Source: an uncultured Oscillospiraceae bacterium
Lineage (GTDB): Bacteria > Bacillota > Clostridia > UBA1381
Reading direction: 5' to 3'
Assembly: GCA_946531785.1 (NCBI GenBank)
Contig: CAMNAT010000129.1
Coordinates: 1 to 6,517 of the forward strand
Length of the DNA: 6,517 nucleotides
Below, in pieces: positions 1-6,517 of this stretch. Position numbers and translations under genes: made by a program. Below the pieces are notes generated by a model, which worked only from the letters and a program-made list of their open reading frames with translations, was not told the origin of the DNA and ran no database searches. The stretch's first letter is position 1. Each line of letters starts with the position of its first letter.

Positions 1-467
1 TACAAAGGGCGTATGAGCTTACCGTCCGCACACATCAGCTGAATTCGACCGGCTACACATATTCGTATGATGAGCTGCGCGAGTTCATAGATTCGGATAA
101 GTATATATTCCTGATCGCGCAGCTTACCGATAAATACGGTGACTACGGCAAGATAGGTCTTATCCTTGTCGAGAACACCGATGTTATGACGATAAAGCTG
201 TTGCTTATGAGCTGCCGCGTCATGTCGCGCGGTGTCGGCTCGGCTATACTCATTTATCTTGAAAAGCTGAGCAAAAAGCTTAATAAGCGCCTGCTTGCGG
301 AATTTCTTGCGACGGACCGCAACAGGGTAATGTATATAACATATAAATTCATGGGCTTTGACGAGCTTGACGAGGGCGACGAGGACGGCGCGGCGTCGAT
401 ACTGGAATACGATTCCGATTCCGAGCGCGACTTCCCACCGTACTTCGAAATAGAGGAAAAAGTTTGA
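1..467 (+). CDS. FkbH-like HAD-superfamily protein, C-terminal part (5' end outside window)
   Basis: The open frame enters from the left edge (first full codon at 3) and gives 154 residues to the TGA at 465-467. The fragment carries hallmarks of the FkbH family C-terminus: an ELTVRTHQLNSTG stretch near residues 5-17, then LTDKYGDYGKIGL, then LLMSCRVMSRGVG, and a late YKFMGF, typical of the GNAT-like half. Known FkbH proteins join an N-terminal HAD phosphatase domain to this half and load glyceryl units from 1,3-bisphosphoglycerate onto an acyl carrier protein; others sit in surface-glycan or lipid clusters. The HAD motifs would lie upstream and cannot be checked. After GF the protein has an acidic tail rich in D and E, ending PPYFEIEEKV. 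The reading frame is intact from position 3, so an internal ATG at 186 is not the true start. The last codon and stop fall inside the 17-bp inverted repeat. The family call is firm; the substrate is unknown. Confidence 0.85.
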   Translation, partial: QRAYELTVRTHQLNSTGYTYSYDELREFIDSDKYIFLIAQLTDKYGDYGKIGLILVENTDVMTIKLLLMSCRVMSRGVGSAILIYLEKLSKKLNKRLLAEFLATDRNRVMYITYKFMGFDELDEGDEDGAASILEYDSDSERDFPPYFEIEEKV

Positions 468-569
468 GAGAAATGCTCGTTGCAACTCGCACCTTTTGCC
501 CTGCTCGCATAGCAGCCTATAGTCTCGCAGTGCAAAAAATACGATTTGCTTAGAGCATTTCTCTCAAAC
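462..569. repeat. Inverted-repeat element with perfect 17-bp arms (MITE-like or large hairpin)
   Basis: The arm at 462-478 (GTTTGAGAGAAATGCTC) is the exact reverse complement of 553-569. About 74 nt lie between them. This core contains a smaller hairpin (CTGCT 501-505 with AGCAG 511-515, 5-nt loop), a possible outer pairing TTTTGC 494-499 with GCAAAA 532-537, and the palindrome GTTGCAAC at 479-486. The left arm supplies the last codon (GTT) and the TGA of the FkbH gene. AAA flanks both ends, which could be a 3-bp target duplication but is low complexity. No U-tract follows the right arm, so it is not a standard intrinsic terminator. It fills nearly all the gap before xth. Whether it is mobile, an RNA structure or a protein-binding site cannot be decided from one copy. 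Confidence 0.7.
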
Positions 570-600
570 AAATTTGGTGAAAGGATTTCAACATATAGAT

Positions 601-1353
601 ATGAAGCTGATATCATGGAATGTAAACGGGCTGCGCGCCTGTGTACAAAAGGGCTTTGTCGATTTCTTCAATGAGATCGACGCGGATGTGTTCTGCATCC
701 AGGAGAGCAAGCTGCAGGCGGGGCAGATAGATTTCGCGCCCGAGGGCTATCATTGCTATTGGAACTATGCCGAAAAGAAGGGCTATTCGGGAACGGCGAT
801 GTTCACAAAGGCTGAGCCGTTATCCGTTACATACGGCATAGGCATAGAGGAGCACGATCATGAGGGGCGCGTGATAACTGCGGAATTTCCCGATTTCTAT
901 GTTATCACCTGCTATACGCCCAATTCACAGAACGAGCTGCAAAGGCTTGACTACCGCATGACATGGGAGGACGCGTTCAGGGCATATCTGAAGGAGCTTG
1001 AAAAGACAAAGCCCGTCATCCTGTGCGGCGACCTGAATGTGGCTCATGAGGAGATAGACCTGAAAAATCCCAAGACCAACCGCAAGAATGCCGGATTCAC
1101 CGACGAGGAGCGCGGCAAGATGACAGAGCTTTTAGACAGCGGCTTCACCGATACCTTCAGATATTTCTATCCTGATGTGACCGAAAGATATTCATGGTGG
1201 TCATACCGCTTCCGCGCTCGTGAGAAGAACGCGGGCTGGCGTATCGACTATTTCATAGTGTCGGAGAGCCTTAACGACAGGCTCGTAAGCGCGGACATAC
1301 ATCACGACATAATGGGTTCAGACCATTGTCCGGTAGAGTTAGTGATAAAATGA
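601..1353 (+). CDS. xth: Exodeoxyribonuclease III / AP endonuclease (ExoA-type)
   Basis: This 250-residue protein is a complete member of the exonuclease III/APE1 family, which cuts DNA 5' to abasic sites and trims 3' blocking groups in base excision repair in the cytoplasm. Visible active-site motifs, in order: [11 protein letters not shown] with N7; CIQESK with E35; CYTPNS with Y105; CGDLNVAHE with D144 and N146; WRIDYF with D216; and GSDHCPV with D241 and H242. The length matches Bacillus ExoA (about 252 residues). The frame is open up to TTG 574 and GTG 577, but ATG 601 gives the canonical [10 protein letters not shown] start. The purine-rich GAAAGGA (579-585) is 15 nt from that ATG, which is long, so an upstream start cannot be wholly excluded. 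The stop overlaps the next gene by 4 nt (ATGA), indicating coupled translation. No key residue is missing. Confidence 0.96.
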   Translation: MKLISWNVNGLRACVQKGFVDFFNEIDADVFCIQESKLQAGQIDFAPEGYHCYWNYAEKKGYSGTAMFTKAEPLSVTYGIGIEEHDHEGRVITAEFPDFYVITCYTPNSQNELQRLDYRMTWEDAFRAYLKELEKTKPVILCGDLNVAHEEIDLKNPKTNRKNAGFTDEERGKMTELLDSGFTDTFRYFYPDVTERYSWWSYRFRAREKNAGWRIDYFIVSESLNDRLVSADIHHDIMGSDHCPVELVIK

Positions 1354-2015
1354 TAAAACGGCTGAGGCTTCTGCTTCTCCCGCTGCTGCTCATAATATCG
1401 TTCCATGCAGCGGCGGAGGACATACCGCCGTATTCGGGCGAGCCGTATACGGTGATGAATAATAATATGCCGTATTTTGAGCTGCCGCATATGACTGGGG
1501 ACGGCGCGTTTTTCTTTATACCCGAGGAGTATTACAGCGAGCTTGACCCGTTGGGCAGATGCGGCTTTGCGCTTGCGAATATATCCACCGCGCTGATGCC
1601 TGCGGATGAACGCGGGAGCATCGGCTCCGTTAAGCCGACCGGCTGGCAGAGCGTGAAATATGACAGCGTCAGCGGAAAATATCTGTATAACCGCTGCCAC
1701 CTTATCGGCTATCAGCTCGCGGGCGAGAACGCTAATCCGAAGAATCTTATAACAGGCACGCGCTATCTGAACATGACGGGAATGCTCCCGTTTGAAAACA
1801 TGGTCGCGGACTATGTCAAGGAGACGGAGAATCATGTCATATACCGCGTAACTCCGTATTTTGAGAGTGAAAACCTCGTTGCGGACGGCGTGGAGCTGGA
1901 GGCGTGGTCGGTAGAGGACAACGGTGAGGGCATATGCTTTAATGTGTTTTGCTATAACGAGCAGCCGGGCATAATTATAGACCATGCAACGGGCAACAGC
2001 CGCGCGGCTGAATAA
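1350..2015 (+). CDS. Secreted DNA/RNA non-specific endonuclease (copy 1)
   Basis: A 221-residue protein of the DNA/RNA non-specific endonuclease (beta-beta-alpha metal, NucA/EndA-like) superfamily. Residues 1-22 form a Sec signal peptide: positive MIKRLR, a leucine-rich core, then HAAA before EDIPPYSG, a good signal peptidase I site. There is no lipobox, so the mature enzyme should be released. The catalytic segment is [10 protein letters not shown] with the likely general base H117, in place of the textbook DRGH. It is followed by TGTRYLN (N141, expected metal ligand) and PFENM (E149, eight residues later, the N-to-E spacing I recall for NucA). The likely role is degrading extracellular nucleic acid, or entry-nuclease work as for EndA; the sequence does not choose between them. 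ATG 1350 was chosen because it overlaps the xth stop and starts directly at the signal peptide; TTG 1326 would add eight residues before it. No strong ribosome binding site is visible, which fits translational coupling. Confidence 0.9.
   Translation: MIKRLRLLLLPLLLIISFHAAAEDIPPYSGEPYTVMNNNMPYFELPHMTGDGAFFFIPEEYYSELDPLGRCGFALANISTALMPADERGSIGSVKPTGWQSVKYDSVSGKYLYNRCHLIGYQLAGENANPKNLITGTRYLNMTGMLPFENMVADYVKETENHVIYRVTPYFESENLVADGVELEAWSVEDNGEGICFNVFCYNEQPGIIIDHATGNSRAAE
1881..1912 (+). repeat. Direct repeat shared by the nuclease paralogs, copy A
   Basis: This 32-bp stretch recurs at 2617-2648 with a single mismatch (C at 1896 versus A at 2632). It encodes [11 protein letters not shown] in copy 1 and ADGVEMEAWSV in copy 2, in the same codon register. 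It is a remnant of the gene duplication, not an independent element. Confidence 0.8.
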
Positions 2016-2023
2016 GCTTGAAT

Positions 2024-2029
2024 GGAGGG
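2024..2029 (+). promoter_or_regulatory. Ribosome binding site fixing the start of nuclease copy 2
   Basis: GGAGGG lies 8 nt before ATG 2038. It selects this start over the in-frame ATG at 1984, which lies within the end of the preceding gene and would place 18 polar residues before the lipoprotein signal. Confidence 0.8.
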
Positions 2030-2037
2030 ATACAGTG

Positions 2038-2757
2038 ATGAAAAAACGATCAGCAGCGATCCTTATACTCACTCTTTTATTATCGCTCTTTATTTCATCC
2101 TGCGATATCATCATAGAGCTGCCCGGCAGCAGCGTTGGTGAAAACGAGGATTACAAGGCGCTTACCGCCGCGAGCTTTCCGGCATACTCCGGCAAGGGAT
2201 ATATCGAGATAAACTATAATGTTCCGTATTTTGAGGACAGCGAGATAACGGACCGTTCATTTGAACGCTACAGCGAGCTTGATTATCTCGGTCGCTGCGG
2301 CGCGGCGTTCGCGTGCCTCGGCAGAGAACTGATGCCGACAAAAAAGCGCGGGAACATCAGCTCCGTAAAGCCTACGGGCTGGCATTCGGTGCAGTATGAT
2401 TTTGTGGATTCAAAAAGTCTGTATAACCGCAGCCACCTTATAGGTCATCAGCTTTCCGGCGAGGATGCCAATGAGCGGAATCTCATCACCGGCACGCGGT
2501 ATCTGAATGCAACTACCATGGTTCCGTTTGAAAACATGGTTGCCGATTACATAAAGGAGACCGATAACCATGTTATGTACCGCGTAACGCCGTACTTTGA
2601 CGGCAGCAACCTTGTCGCGGACGGCGTGGAGATGGAGGCGTGGTCGGTCGAGGATGAGGGCGACGGCATATGCTTCAATGTGTATTGCTATAATGTTCAG
2701 CCCGGCGTGGTGATCGACTATGCGACCGGCGAAAGCCGCGCGGAAGGGAAGCGGTGA
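2038..2757 (+). CDS. Lipoprotein DNA/RNA non-specific endonuclease (copy 2)
   Basis: A 239-residue paralog of the gene immediately upstream (22-nt gap). It begins MKKRSAAILILTLLLSLF followed by the lipobox ISSC, with C22 as the expected lipidated residue, so this copy should be tethered to the outer face of the membrane. A spacer of about 25 residues precedes the nuclease domain, which runs from about residue 48 to the end. Catalytic signatures match copy 1: NRSHLIGHQL (H133), TGTRYLN (N157) and PFENM (E165), with identical H-N-E spacing of 24 and 8. Long stretches such as [19 protein letters not shown] and NLVADGVE are shared, so the pair arose by duplication. The expected activity is metal-dependent cleavage of DNA and RNA at the cell surface. 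The next gene starts 3 nt after the stop. The family call is strong; the physiological substrate is not shown. Confidence 0.9.
   Translation: MKKRSAAILILTLLLSLFISSCDIIIELPGSSVGENEDYKALTAASFPAYSGKGYIEINYNVPYFEDSEITDRSFERYSELDYLGRCGAAFACLGRELMPTKKRGNISSVKPTGWHSVQYDFVDSKSLYNRSHLIGHQLSGEDANERNLITGTRYLNATTMVPFENMVADYIKETDNHVMYRVTPYFDGSNLVADGVEMEAWSVEDEGDGICFNVYCYNVQPGVVIDYATGESRAEGKR
2617..2648 (+). repeat. Direct repeat shared by the nuclease paralogs, copy B
   Basis: Partner of 1881-1912, 736 bp downstream. Because both copies are in register with their genes, recombination between them would leave one in-frame hybrid nuclease carrying the signal peptide of copy 1. Confidence 0.8.
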
Positions 2758-2760
2758 TAT

Positions 2761-3174
2761 ATGATAGTGATAGTTTGTCTTGACGATAAAAACGGTATGA
2801 TGTTCAACCACCGCCGTCAGAGCCGCGACCGCGTGCTTGTGGAGCGGATAAAGGAAATCACCTCCGGCAGCAGGCTGTGGATGAACGCATATTCGGCAAA
2901 GCTGTTCTCAGATGGCGTGAACATAGACGAGGATTTTATGGAAAAGGCGGGCGAGGGCGAATACTGCTTTGTTGAGACCTTCGCGCCCGAAATCGATAAG
3001 GCGGAAGGGGTTATCATCTACCGCTGGAATCGCGACTATCCGGCGGATGTGTATTTCACCGCGGATATGAGCGGCATGGAGCCTCAGGGCAGCTTTGAGT
3101 TTGAGGGCTCATCACATGAGCGTATAACCGAAAATTTGTTTAAAAAAGCAGTTGACAATATGGGAAAAAACTGA
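2761..3174 (+). CDS. Conserved-looking small protein of unknown function
   Basis: A 137-residue soluble protein with no signal peptide or membrane segment. It starts 3 nt after the lipoprotein nuclease, with AAGGGA (2744-2749) 11 nt before the ATG, so it is very likely co-transcribed with the nucleases. It opens with a short hydrophobic strand and an acidic turn, MIVIVCLDDKNGMMFNHRRQ, then a basic SRDRVLVERIKE segment, RLWMNAYS, an acidic middle, YCFVETFAPE and VIIYRWNRDYPADVYF. I have a loose memory of similar clostridial proteins being labelled 'ribonuclease Z' in databases, but no metallo-beta-lactamase HxHxDH motif is present and I would not use that name. I assign no function. Unlike its two upstream neighbours it should stay in the cytoplasm. 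Its last codons carry the -35 region of the ilvB promoter. Confidence 0.8.
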   Translation: MIVIVCLDDKNGMMFNHRRQSRDRVLVERIKEITSGSRLWMNAYSAKLFSDGVNIDEDFMEKAGEGEYCFVETFAPEIDKAEGVIIYRWNRDYPADVYFTADMSGMEPQGSFEFEGSSHERITENLFKKAVDNMGKN

Positions 3175-3180
3175 TAGAAT
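3152..3180 (+). promoter_or_regulatory. Sigma-A type promoter for the ilv operon
   Basis: TTGACA (3152-3157) is a perfect -35 box. TAGAAT (3175-3180), five of six to consensus, lies exactly 17 nt later. The -35 box is inside the end of the preceding coding region and the -10 box begins right after its TGA. A perfect TATAAT at 3180-3185 is also present, but at 22-nt spacing. Transcription would begin near 3187-3192, leaving about 30-35 nt before the ilvB start, too short for a T-box or peptide-leader attenuator. Confidence 0.7.
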
Positions 3181-3206
3181 ATAATGAATTATTGAAAAAA
3201 TAGGAC

Positions 3207-3212
3207 AGGAGG
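3207..3212 (+). promoter_or_regulatory. Ribosome binding site deciding a TTG start for ilvB
   Basis: AGGAGG is 8 nt before TTG 3221 and 14 nt before the alternative in-frame ATG 3227. The spacing favours TTG. ATG 3214 is out of frame. Confidence 0.75.
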
Positions 3213-3220
3213 AATGAAGC

Positions 3221-4891
3221 TTGGCTATGACAGGCGCAGATCTGGCGGTAAAGACTCTTGAGGCAAACGGTGTCAGCGTTATTTTCGGCTACCCGGGCGC
3301 GTCAAATGCTCCGCTGATCGAAAGCATCTCACATTCTTCGATAGATTATATACTGACGCGTAACGAGCAGGGCGCGGCGCATATGGCGTCGGGCTATGCG
3401 AGGGTACACCATACCGCAGGCGTATGTACGGCAACATCGGGGCCGGGCGCGACAAACCTTATCACTGCGATCGCAACGGCGTATATGGATTCGATCCCCG
3501 TAGTGGCGCTCACGGGTCAGGTAAAGAGAAGTCTTATCGGTAAGGACGCATTCCAGGAGGTAGATATAATCGGCGCAACGCTGCCGTTCACAAAGCACAG
3601 CTACCTTGTCAAGGATGTGAACGATATAGCGCGCGTTATCAATGAGGCGTTCCATATCGCGACAACAGGCCGTCCCGGACCGGTGCTTATCGACTTCCCG
3701 ATAGATGTTTTGCAGGAGAAATATAACGGCGGCGGCAACGAGGAGATTAATCTGCGCGGCTACAAGCTGCCGGGCAGAGCCAATGAAATGCAGCTCAAAA
3801 AGGTCGCGGACGCGCTCCGCGCATCGAAAAAGCCGGTGCTTTTAGCCGGCGGCGGAATATGCTCCTCCGGCGCGATGAAGGAGGTAAACGAGCTTGTGAA
3901 CCGTACCGGCATCCCCGTAATATCCACAATGATGGGACTGGGCGTTGTGCCTACCGATGATGAGCGCTTTTACGGAATGGTCGGCTCGCACGGCTCAAAG
4001 TGCGCTAACCGCCTGATAAACAAGGCGGATCTTGTTATCGCAATGGGAACAAGGCTCGGCGACAGAAGCGTAGCGAACACAAAGGGGATAGAGGAAGCTA
4101 ACAAGCTCATACACATAGATATAGACCCCGCCGAGATCGGCAAGAACATGCAGCCGAGGATCCCGGTGGTAGGCGATATAAAGGATGTAACGCTGCGGCT
4201 CATCCAGGTGCTTTCCGATTATAGGGTAAATGACGATTGGAAGGCAGAGGCGGACGAGCTGCGCGAGGAGAACAGGTTCGAGATCCCGCATGAGGATACG
4301 GGTACGGTAAGTCCGAGGTATTTCTTAAACAGGCTTTCTGAAAAGACCGATTCGGAGGTGTATCTGACCACCGAGGTGGGACAGAACCAGATCTGGAGTG
4401 CAAATAACTTCACGATAAAGGATCCCGGCAAGTTCATAACATCGGGCGGCTTCGGCACCATGGGCTACGGACTTCCGGCGGCTATCGGCGCGTCGCGCGC
4501 GCAGGACAAGCTTCCCGTTATCGCCGTAATGGGTGACGGCAGCTTCCAGATGGATCTTCCCGAGCTCGGCACTATGGTGCAGTATCATATACCGGTAAAG
4601 ATGGTGCTGTTCAAAAACGACCGTCTCGGCATGGTGCATGAGCTGCAGTATACGGCGTATAAGGGCAACTACCAGATGGTAAATATCGAGGGCGGTAATC
4701 CTGATTTCTGTATGCTCGCCAAGGCTTACGGGATAAAGACGAGCGAGATCAACGAAAATTCCGAGATAGACAAGGCGATAGATGATATGCTTGCCGATAA
4801 GGAAAGCTATCTGCTTGTCGTGAATGTCAGCCCGTATGAGCCGACAGGCGATTCCTTGAATGAGAATCGCATAACGGAAAGGAAGGCGTAA
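3221..4891 (+). CDS. ilvB: Acetolactate (acetohydroxyacid) synthase large subunit
   Basis: A 556-residue ThDP enzyme that condenses two pyruvates to acetolactate, or pyruvate with 2-ketobutyrate to acetohydroxybutyrate, the first common step of valine, leucine and isoleucine synthesis. Three domains are visible: a pyrimidine-binding domain (about 4-165) with YPGASNA and catalytic E49 in RNEQGAAHMA; a central FAD-type domain (about 190-330) with MGTRLGDR; and a C-terminal ThDP domain (about 365-540) with GDGSFQM beginning at G438 and KND at 465-467 as the metal/diphosphate motif. Length is normal. Two positions are unusual: the motif normally written GQVPxxxIG reads GQVKRSLIG (K102), and the Trp of the usual LGMVRQWQ is Leu in LGMVHELQ (L475). 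The Trp site in E. coli AHAS II governs 2-ketobutyrate preference and herbicide binding. ilvN follows after 2 nt and ilvC downstream, supporting a biosynthetic rather than catabolic (AlsS) role. TTG 3221 is the preferred start; ATG 3227 is the alternative. Confidence 0.96.
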   Translation: MAMTGADLAVKTLEANGVSVIFGYPGASNAPLIESISHSSIDYILTRNEQGAAHMASGYARVHHTAGVCTATSGPGATNLITAIATAYMDSIPVVALTGQVKRSLIGKDAFQEVDIIGATLPFTKHSYLVKDVNDIARVINEAFHIATTGRPGPVLIDFPIDVLQEKYNGGGNEEINLRGYKLPGRANEMQLKKVADALRASKKPVLLAGGGICSSGAMKEVNELVNRTGIPVISTMMGLGVVPTDDERFYGMVGSHGSKCANRLINKADLVIAMGTRLGDRSVANTKGIEEANKLIHIDIDPAEIGKNMQPRIPVVGDIKDVTLRLIQVLSDYRVNDDWKAEADELREENRFEIPHEDTGTVSPRYFLNRLSEKTDSEVYLTTEVGQNQIWSANNFTIKDPGKFITSGGFGTMGYGLPAAIGASRAQDKLPVIAVMGDGSFQMDLPELGTMVQYHIPVKMVLFKNDRLGMVHELQYTAYKGNYQMVNIEGGNPDFCMLAKAYGIKTSEINENSEIDKAIDDMLADKESYLLVVNVSPYEPTGDSLNENRITERKA

Positions 4892-4893
4892 GC

Positions 4894-5391
4894 ATGGAAA
4901 AGTATACATTATCTGTTCTTGTTGAAAACCATGCCGGCGTACTTTCGCGCGTTGTCGGGCTGTTCACAAGACGCGGCTTCAACATCCATTCGCTCTCGGT
5001 GGGAACTACCGCCGACGAGAAGATATCGCGTATAACGATCGAGGTCAAGGGCGATGTGTACATGGTCGAGCAGGTGTCAAAGCAGCTTTCAAAGATCATG
5101 GAGGTCATTAAGATAAAGACGCTCAAGGATGACGAAATGGTAAAGCGCGGACTGGCGCTCGTTAAGATAAGAGCGAACGCAAAGAACCGCGGCGAGATAA
5201 TCCAGATCGCCAATGTGTTCAGAGTTAATATCGTAGATATTGCCGAGACGACGCTTACCGCGGAGCTTACCGGCTCTGATCAGAAGATCGATGCATTTTT
5301 GCGTATGGTTGAGCCGTACGGCATCGAGGAGATAGCGCGTACGGGTATGACGGCGCTTGAGCGCGGCGCAAACACGCTCAGACTTAACTAA
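4894..5391 (+). CDS. ilvN: Acetolactate synthase small (regulatory) subunit
   Basis: A 165-residue IlvN/IlvH protein that binds the IlvB catalytic subunit, activates it and mediates valine feedback. The N-terminal ACT domain (about 1-78) contains ENHAGVLSRVVGLFTRRGFNI, with N12, G15 and N30 at the positions that, one residue earlier, matter for valine inhibition in E. coli IlvH. This suggests a feedback-sensitive enzyme. A second, C-terminal ACT-like domain (about 82-160) includes ALVKIRANAKNR and the family-typical RTGMTALERG near the end. The gene starts 2 nt after ilvB, and its GGAAGG ribosome binding site (4881-4886, 7-nt spacing) lies within the end of ilvB, ensuring matched expression of the two subunits. 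Length is typical of the short (about 160-residue) class. Confidence 0.96.
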   Translation: MEKYTLSVLVENHAGVLSRVVGLFTRRGFNIHSLSVGTTADEKISRITIEVKGDVYMVEQVSKQLSKIMEVIKIKTLKDDEMVKRGLALVKIRANAKNRGEIIQIANVFRVNIVDIAETTLTAELTGSDQKIDAFLRMVEPYGIEEIARTGMTALERGANTLRLN

Positions 5392-5394
5392 GTA

Positions 5395-5414
5395 AAAAAC
5401 ACAGCGGTGTTTTT
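5395..5414 (+). terminator. Small U-tailed hairpin between ilvN and ilvC (possible partial terminator)
   Basis: AAAAACAC (5395-5402) pairs with GTGTTTTT (5407-5414) around the 4-nt loop AGCG. The core is only ACAC/GTGT and the rest is an A-run facing a T-run, so the shape resembles a weak intrinsic terminator starting 3 nt after the ilvN stop. It may reduce read-through, act as a processing or stability element, or do little. I see no convincing new promoter between it and ilvC, so ilvC is probably still served by read-through. Confidence 0.45.
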
Positions 5415-5423
5415 AATAAATGA

Positions 5424-6482
<1,059 letters not shown>

Positions 6483-6517
6483 TTTTTTGGAACAAAATCG
6501 CAATATACGGGAGCGGC

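Noticed and set aside
462..569. Reading the inverted repeat as an ordinary intrinsic terminator for the FkbH gene
   Set aside because: The loop is about 74 nt, the left arm contains the stop codon, and no U-tract follows the right arm.
574..600. TTG 574 or GTG 577 as the start of xth
   Set aside because: ATG 601 gives the conserved [10 protein letters not shown] start; the extra nine residues have no counterpart in the family. The long spacing from GAAAGGA leaves slight doubt.
254..616. 120-codon - strand frame spanning the FkbH end and the inverted repeat
   Set aside because: Its serine-rich stretch is just the antisense of the acidic GAC/GAG-rich FkbH tail, and it crosses the repeat element and the xth start.
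1302..2114. 270-codon open frame on the - strand across the first nuclease gene
   Set aside because: It is antisense to a clearly recognised gene with signal peptide and catalytic motifs, shows no recognisable domain, and a similar antisense frame (2410-2811) appears over the paralog, as expected from shared codon bias.
2761..3174. Naming the 137-residue protein ribonuclease Z
   Set aside because: No HxHxDH metal-binding motif, and the protein is far shorter than true RNase Z.
3187..3201. Possible CodY-like box (AATTATTGAAAAAAT) before ilvB
   Set aside because: About five mismatches to the AATTTTCWGAAAATT consensus in an AT-rich leader; not enough to call.
4325..4909. 194-codon open frame on the - strand within ilvB
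   Set aside because: Shadow of ilvB; no domain or ribosome binding site, and the + strand protein is unmistakable.
6483..6517. Terminator after ilvC
   Set aside because: A six-T run directly follows the stop codon, but there is no stem before it and none in the remaining 29 nt.

Overview
The window looks like chromosomal DNA of a Gram-positive Firmicute, probably a gut clostridium near Ruminococcus/Oscillospiraceae. This rests on the AGGAGG-type ribosome binding sites, a TTG start, mid-range GC, a Bacillus ExoA-type AP endonuclease, and clostridial-style secreted and lipoprotein DNA/RNA non-specific endonucleases. The genus is inferred from protein style and is not proven. All real genes are on the + strand.

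Left edge (1-467): the 3' end of an FkbH-like (HAD-superfamily) protein, cut by the window start. Its stop codon lies inside a perfect 17-bp inverted repeat whose arms (462-478 and 553-569) enclose about 74 bp. This could be a miniature inverted-repeat element or a large RNA/DNA hairpin.

Middle (601-3174): a tight cluster of four genes that is probably one transcript. It holds an exonuclease III/AP endonuclease (xth), two tandem paralogous endonucleases and a 137-residue protein of unknown function. The first endonuclease has a plain secretory signal peptide and the second a lipoprotein signal, so one duplicated enzyme seems to be made in a released and a membrane-tethered form. xth overlaps the first nuclease by 4 nt (ATGA); the later gaps are 22 and 3 nt.

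Right (3152-6482): a branched-chain amino acid cluster ilvB-ilvN-ilvC. A good sigma-A type promoter (TTGACA, 17 nt, TAGAAT) straddles the end of the unknown gene. It leaves only about a 30-40 nt leader, so no T-box or attenuator fits before ilvB. IlvB and IlvN form acetohydroxyacid synthase and IlvC reduces and isomerises its product toward valine, leucine and isoleucine. A small U-tailed hairpin separates ilvN from ilvC, and ilvC has a strikingly AGA-rich arginine codon choice.

I saw no tRNA, rRNA, CRISPR array, transposase or phage gene. Most of the window is ordinary metabolism. The parts most worth a second look are the inverted repeat at the FkbH stop codon, the nuclease pair with its unknown partner gene, and unusual residues at two inhibitor/substrate-site positions of IlvB.
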